Position numbers and translations under genes: made by a program. From Bacillota bacterium (lineage in GTDB: Bacteria; Bacillota; Clostridia; DSM-8532): DNA of 9,693 bases. Below, piece after piece: positions 7,109-9,693 of the stretch. Below the pieces are notes generated by a model. The model worked only from the letters and a program-made list of their open reading frames with translations. It had not been told where the DNA came from and did not search any database. Positions within the stretch are counted from its first letter, which is position 1, and each line of letters opens with the position of its first letter. The stretch spans positions 1 to 9,693 of the forward strand of contig JAEYPI010000018.1 of NCBI GenBank assembly GCA_023410885.1, written 5' to 3'.

Positions 7109-7522
7109 TTAAGGGGTAGGCTGAATGATGTTCGCTTCAAACAATGTCTCGAACGTATTCATAGCTCCTCCATGTTCTATGATTTTTCCATCTGCAATTT
7201 TATCAATATCGACTCCATTGAATAATAACTTCTTCCCAGTGGGTTTCATTCCCAGCCATTCACCCTTATGTATAGCTTCAGCGATAAATTCAGAAATAAT
7301 ATAATCACTGTCACAATACTGACGGATTACTGTAATCTTCATCTCCGGATATGTTTTTCTAACATCTATTTGATGTTGCTTCATTCCACTAATTCCTACC
7401 GGGATAACATTTTCCCCAATCCTTACAGTGCAATTATCAGAAATGTATTCAGGAAACTCCTCCACTAAATTATTTGACGAAACATGTTCATAGAAATACT
7501 TGATCTTTTTCTTGATATCCAT
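7109..7522 (-). CDS. SnoaL-like ester cyclase (NTF2 fold)
   Basis: A 137-residue single-domain protein of the SnoaL-like polyketide cyclase/'ester cyclase' group. It has the N-terminal helix with YEHVSSNNL (11-19), the middle strand segment around RKTYPEMKI (55-63), and the clearest signature at the end: GMKPTGK (91-97) followed by GVDIDKIADGKIIEH (103-117). The family commonly continues with a Trp and an Asp (catalytic in SnoaL), but here the stretch is GGAMNTF, suggesting Asp to Asn by my alignment. The ATG at 7520-7522 has GAGGAGG eight bases upstream and is preferred to the in-frame TTG at 7537. Many family members have no known substrate. Most are not polyketide enzymes, and nothing here points to polyketide synthesis. 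Confidence 0.82.
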   Translation of the reverse strand: MDIKKKIKYFYEHVSSNNLVEEFPEYISDNCTVRIGENVIPVGISGMKQHQIDVRKTYPEMKITVIRQYCDSDYIISEFIAEAIHKGEWLGMKPTGKKLLFNGVDIDKIADGKIIEHGGAMNTFETLFEANIIQPTP

Positions 7523-7656
7523 AGAAAACCTCCTCAAACCATTATCAAAACTACATTCTTAATCAGTTACCTTCACAATAACCCGATAAGCATAAACAAA
7601 TAATATACTCGTCAGCCGTTGCTCCTACAATAAGAAACCAGTGAGTTACACCCGTA

Positions 7657-8439
7657 TTATGGTTTTCTTGAAAGCTGCAAATCTATCGTATCATAAACTG
7701 TGATTTTTCCACCAAAATTGTCAATTTCATTTTTGATACCATTAAAAAATTCAGTTCTTTTGTTTTCATCTAGGGCTATGTGATCAGAATAAGTTCCAAG
7801 AAGTTCAATATACTCCTGTGAGCTAAATGTTCTTGTCCTGTAATACATTTTATAAACAACATCAACAAAGCCATACTTCATGCTGATATTAGCTCTATTT
7901 TTTGCATCTTCTTCGCTGTATTCTGCACTCATTTGAACATGTGGCATATATATTGAATATAATTTTTGCATTGCAACATGAAGATCTTCTTTTTCTTTGT
8001 CTTTATATGGATGGTTTGCAAAACGCGCAAATACTCCACCACTCTTTAGCATATTATATACCTTTGAATATCCTATTTCTTCAGGTATCCAATGAAAAGC
8101 AGAAGCAGAATAAATCATATCAAAAGAGTTATCCTCAGTTTCAAAATCTTGAAAAGCCATATTTTTTATATTGAAATTTTTATAATCTCTAAATTTTTGC
8201 TTCGTATATTCTGCCAGTTTATCGCCTAATTCGATGGCTGTTAAAAAGCAATCTGTTTCAAGAATGGGTAACGTAGCTTGGCCTGTTCCAATCCCTATTT
8301 CAAGAACATTACTAAATTGATTAATTTCTTTGTAAGCGAAAATATCCTTGTATAACTGAGAAACATAAGTCGGGCGCATTTTGTCATACGCTTCAAAAAC
8401 TTCATTAAACGTCTTTTCCAATCCTTTAATAATTGCCAT
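7657..8439 (-). CDS. Class I SAM-dependent methyltransferase
   Basis: A 260-residue Rossmann-fold methyltransferase. Motif I VLEIGIGTGQ (45-54) binds S-adenosylmethionine, and Glu70 in AIEL is the acidic residue expected at the end of strand 2. AFQDFE (95-100) leads to motif II, FDMIYSASAFHWI (106-118) is the typical motif of the Methyltransf_11/UbiE-like group, and LKSGGVFARF (131-140) is motif III. The N-terminal lead YDKMRPTYVSQLYKDIF is common in small-molecule methyltransferases of this group. The ATG at 8437-8439 follows a GGGGG-rich site that is not an ideal Shine-Dalgarno match. The C-terminal half (about 145-260) is less conserved and presumably binds the acceptor, which cannot be predicted. 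Confidence 0.87.
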   Translation of the reverse strand: MAIIKGLEKTFNEVFEAYDKMRPTYVSQLYKDIFAYKEINQFSNVLEIGIGTGQATLPILETDCFLTAIELGDKLAEYTKQKFRDYKNFNIKNMAFQDFETEDNSFDMIYSASAFHWIPEEIGYSKVYNMLKSGGVFARFANHPYKDKEKEDLHVAMQKLYSIYMPHVQMSAEYSEEDAKNRANISMKYGFVDVVYKMYYRTRTFSSQEYIELLGTYSDHIALDENKRTEFFNGIKNEIDNFGGKITVYDTIDLQLSRKP

Positions 8440-8527
8440 TGATTTTCAACCCCCTATTAGCCTACCCACAGGACGTAGGACCTTAAATATATAAGTAATT
8501 GTACCCCAATACATTTAAATCAGGAAT

Positions 8528-8929
8528 TCATACGTTAGGATTTACTGTTCTATCAACATATGCTATTTCAATAATATTACCATCAGGGTCAATAACAGCA
8601 CTTTCATAAAAACCATCATCATATTGTTCTTTATTTTTTCTTAGAGGAATGTTATGCTCAATAAAATAATCTGTCAGTTTATTGACTTCATCTTTACTAG
8701 AAACCTCAATTGAAAAATGGGAATAGCCTATCCTTTCCTCCTGAGCAAAGCTATGTATGTTTGTGCGAGTCATAATTTCAATAGTAATACTCGAACATAT
8801 TTTAATAAAAATACACTTAAAATCACCACTTTCATGTTGAAAAAGAACTTCTCCATTAAAATGCGTTTTATAAAATGCAACTATTGAATCAATATTTTTG
8901 GTCCAAAATGCAATGTGATGTAGTTTCAT
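8528..8929 (-). CDS. VOC-family (glyoxalase/dioxygenase fold) protein
   Basis: A 133-residue vicinal-oxygen-chelate protein with two beta-alpha-beta-beta-beta modules. All four canonical metal-ligand positions are filled: His5 (KLHHIAFWT), Glu51 (ITIEIM), His71 (GYSHFSIEV) and Glu121 (DPDGNIIEIAYVD). This pattern fits glyoxalase I-like enzymes and also fosfomycin-type metal-dependent proteins, so the reaction is not settled. The ATG at 8929 is preferred to the one six bases upstream (8935), because GCGAGG then has a normal 7-base spacing and the family usually begins directly with M-x-x-H-H-I. It is the second gene from the right edge in the minus-strand series, separated from the methyltransferase by 88 bases. 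Confidence 0.85.
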   Translation of the reverse strand: MKLHHIAFWTKNIDSIVAFYKTHFNGEVLFQHESGDFKCIFIKICSSITIEIMTRTNIHSFAQEERIGYSHFSIEVSSKDEVNKLTDYFIEHNIPLRKNKEQYDDGFYESAVIDPDGNIIEIAYVDRTVNPNV

Positions 8930-9021
8930 ATCCATACCTCGCTTTTTACTATTTTCTATCTCTGCCTATGCATGATAATTTGATCTGTCTTTATGACGGT
9001 AAGATCTATGATGCTATAATA

Positions 9022-9072
9022 TGAAGTAAAACGGATTTTTTGGTAAAAGCAATGTTAGGTGAAGTTTTATGT
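9022..9072 (+). repeat. GTTAGGTGAA repeat, copy 1 (plus orientation)
   Basis: This copy contains TGAAGTAAA (9022-9030), TTGGTAAAA (9040-9048) and the 19-base core GTTAGGTGAAGTTTTATGT (9054-9072). The core matches the reverse complement of 9589-9607 at 17 of 19 positions. The left portion matches the reverse complement of 9517-9545. It lies about 120 bases past the membrane-protein stop codon, in a 259-base gap that otherwise holds only the hairpin at 9087-9106. Confidence 0.65.
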
Positions 9073-9086
9073 CCCGCGGAGCCAGA

Positions 9087-9106
9087 TTCAGCCATGGACG
9101 GCTGAA
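9087..9106. repeat. Hairpin next to repeat copy 1
   Basis: TTCAGCC (9087-9093) and GGCTGAA (9100-9106) form a perfect 7-bp stem with a 6-base loop. There is no T run on either strand. Its placement about 15 bases from the repeat core mirrors the hairpin at 9565-9583 beside copy 3. Confidence 0.5.
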
Positions 9107-9188
9107 CCTTATATAAAACCGAAACTTACACTTAATAAGAATATTACGAATTAACTCAGCTTCTCAACTAAATTTATTTTGTAATATC

Positions 9189-9476
9189 TTAAATGTGTTT
9201 GACTGCAAAATATATAATGACAAGTATGAGGACAATACCTACTATCAACCAATCTTTTTTTGTTGATTTAAGTCCCATTTTATGACCAATAAAGGCCCTA
9301 ATTAATCCCGAAGTAGTCGTTGTTATTAGTGAAACAGTTGCCATAACAGCTATAAAAATAATGGATGCAGTTGGTAATTCAGAATACATCATCCAGAACA
9401 AACAAATCGTAAAAACTGCATAGCTAAAACTGCTTATTCCTTGTATCTTATGCCATGTCCTATATTTTCCTTCCAT
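9189..9476 (-). CDS. Small membrane protein, unrecognised
   Basis: A 95-residue protein I cannot assign to a family. It has three hydrophobic segments, about residues 13-31 (SSFSYAVFTICLFWMMYS region), 35-60 (rich in Ile, Ala, Thr) and 76-92 (LIVGIVLILVIIYFAV), with basic residues at the N-terminus (KYRTWHK) and between segments 2 and 3 (GHKMGLKSTKK). It should be an integral membrane protein with short loops. The ATG at 9474-9476 has AGAGGTGA upstream and is preferred to an in-frame TTG at 9494. The gene is flanked by inverted copies of the GTTAGGTGAA repeat (9022-9072 and 9589-9620), with a third copy just upstream of its start. No function is claimed. Confidence 0.7.
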   Translation of the reverse strand: MEGKYRTWHKIQGISSFSYAVFTICLFWMMYSELPTASIIFIAVMATVSLITTTTSGLIRAFIGHKMGLKSTKKDWLIVGIVLILVIIYFAVKHI

Positions 9477-9497
9477 ATCAGATTCACCTCTCAAAAT

Positions 9498-9545
9498 ATA
9501 AATTCACTTAATCTAACATTTTTTACCAATGCGATCTTTACTTCA
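9498..9545 (-). repeat. GTTAGGTGAA repeat family, copy 2 (diverged, minus orientation)
   Basis: Read on the minus strand it gives TGAAGTAAA, then TTGGTAAAA, then AATGTTAGATTAAGTGAATTT. This is the same order of blocks as copy 1, with a small insertion in the core. It sits just upstream of the ribosome binding site of the small membrane-protein gene, so it may also contain that gene's promoter. Confidence 0.5.
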
Positions 9546-9564
9546 AAGCTATTTCTTTCCATTC

Positions 9565-9583
9565 TCGCCCACGGATGGGGCGA
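9565..9583. repeat. Hairpin next to repeat copy 3
   Basis: TCGCCC (9565-9570) and GGGCGA (9578-9583) form a 6-bp stem around a 7-base loop. It lies 6 bases from the end of the copy 3 core, matching the repeat-then-hairpin layout of copy 1. Confidence 0.45.
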
Positions 9584-9588
9584 TCCAA

Positions 9589-9620
9589 ACAGAAAATTTC
9601 ACCTAACGTCCCGGTTTTAC
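9589..9620 (-). repeat. GTTAGGTGAA repeat, copy 3 (minus orientation, joins GC-rich end)
   Basis: Read on the minus strand, GTAAAAC (9620-9614) is followed by the 19-base core GTTAGGTGAAATTTTCTGT (9607-9589). With copy 1 it forms an inverted pair bracketing about 550 bases that hold the small membrane-protein gene. No matching target-site duplication is visible outside the pair. Confidence 0.65.
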
Positions 9621-9693
9621 GACGCCGACGAACCGGACCAGCGGAGCCCTTCCCTTTAGCGGCGCTTGCCGCCCGGTGAGACGGTGTGGGCAC
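9601..9693. other. GC-rich structured sequence at the window edge, possible partial recombination site
   Basis: This stretch is much richer in G and C than the neighbouring genes. It begins with ACCTAAC (9601-9607), which fits the RYYYAAC end of an integron attC site, followed by GTCCCGG. It can form CCGGTT/AACCGG (9611-9616 with 9631-9636) and GCGGC/GCCGC with a 4-base loop (9659-9672). The matching GTTRRRY end, if there is one, would lie beyond the window. No reading frame here is convincing. Confidence 0.35.

Noticed and set aside
7523..7656. Open frame in the gap between the methyltransferase and SnoaL genes (minus strand, ending in GYCEGN)
   Set aside because: It overlaps the end of the methyltransferase gene and is about 36 codons long, with no start signal and no family I recognise. 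I treat it as chance.
9015..9020. Plus-strand TATAAT as a promoter
   Set aside because: The best -35 candidate (TTATGA, 8991-8996) matches only three consensus bases, and there is no plus-strand gene downstream.
5175..9476. A full integron cassette array
   Set aside because: GTTRRRY/RYYYAAC pairs with paired arms were not found in the gaps at 5694-5843, 7068-7108, 7523-7656 or 8440-8527, and no integrase is visible. Only the repeats near 9022-9620 are suggestive.
1..9693. tRNA, rRNA, riboswitch or CRISPR array
   Set aside because: Neither strand shows regularly spaced repeats with unique spacers, tRNA-like TTCRA arms in context, or recognisable aptamer cores.

Overview
The window looks like Clostridia (anaerobic, probably gut-type Bacillota). 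Strong AGGAGG-type ribosome binding sites, many UAA stops, an oligopeptide-type ABC permease and a DUF4964/DUF5127/DUF4965/DUF1793 protein all fit this. The assignment is inferred from gene content and style, not from a marker gene. By eye the left half (1 to about 5,100) has roughly balanced GC. The right half (about 5,130 to 9,590) is clearly AT-rich, and the last ~90 bases are GC-rich again.

Left half, nutrient uptake and hydrolysis. A DppB/OppB-type permease runs leftward off the edge (1-628). Divergent from it, across a ~480-base regulatory gap, is a cytoplasmic glutaminase-A-like protein (1111-3060). Facing that gene is an SGNH/GDSL esterase (3180-3833, minus) with a clear sigma-A promoter (3884-3911) and a terminator (3069-3098). 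Divergent from the esterase is a two-domain NAT_N/GNAT_C acyltransferase (4017-4898). Directly behind it lies the frameshifted remnant of a polysaccharide deacetylase-like gene (4917 to about 5124). Together these suggest uptake and trimming of acylated peptide or saccharide material, but the substrate cannot be read from the sequence.

Right half, AT-rich accessory genes, all on the minus strand. In transcription order they are: a small three-helix membrane protein (9189-9476), a VOC/glyoxalase-fold protein (8528-8929), a class I methyltransferase (7657-8439), a SnoaL-like ester cyclase (7109-7522), an M20 amidohydrolase with an aberrant lid domain (5844-7067), a short zinc-ribbon reading frame interrupted by one amber codon (5674-5823), and a RimJ/RimL-type GNAT acetyltransferase (5175-5693). 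They are small, unrelated small-molecule enzymes, each with its own ribosome binding site and irregular spacing. This looks like an acquired collection rather than one pathway.

The membrane-protein gene sits between two inverted copies of a 19-base repeat (17 of 19 identical) whose core GTTAGGT matches the integron core-site consensus GTTRRRY. A third, looser copy lies between them. A GC-rich, hairpin-forming stretch at the right edge adjoins one copy. No integrase, transposase, tRNA, rRNA or CRISPR array is visible. The most interesting unexplained material is this repeat family together with the two decayed genes.
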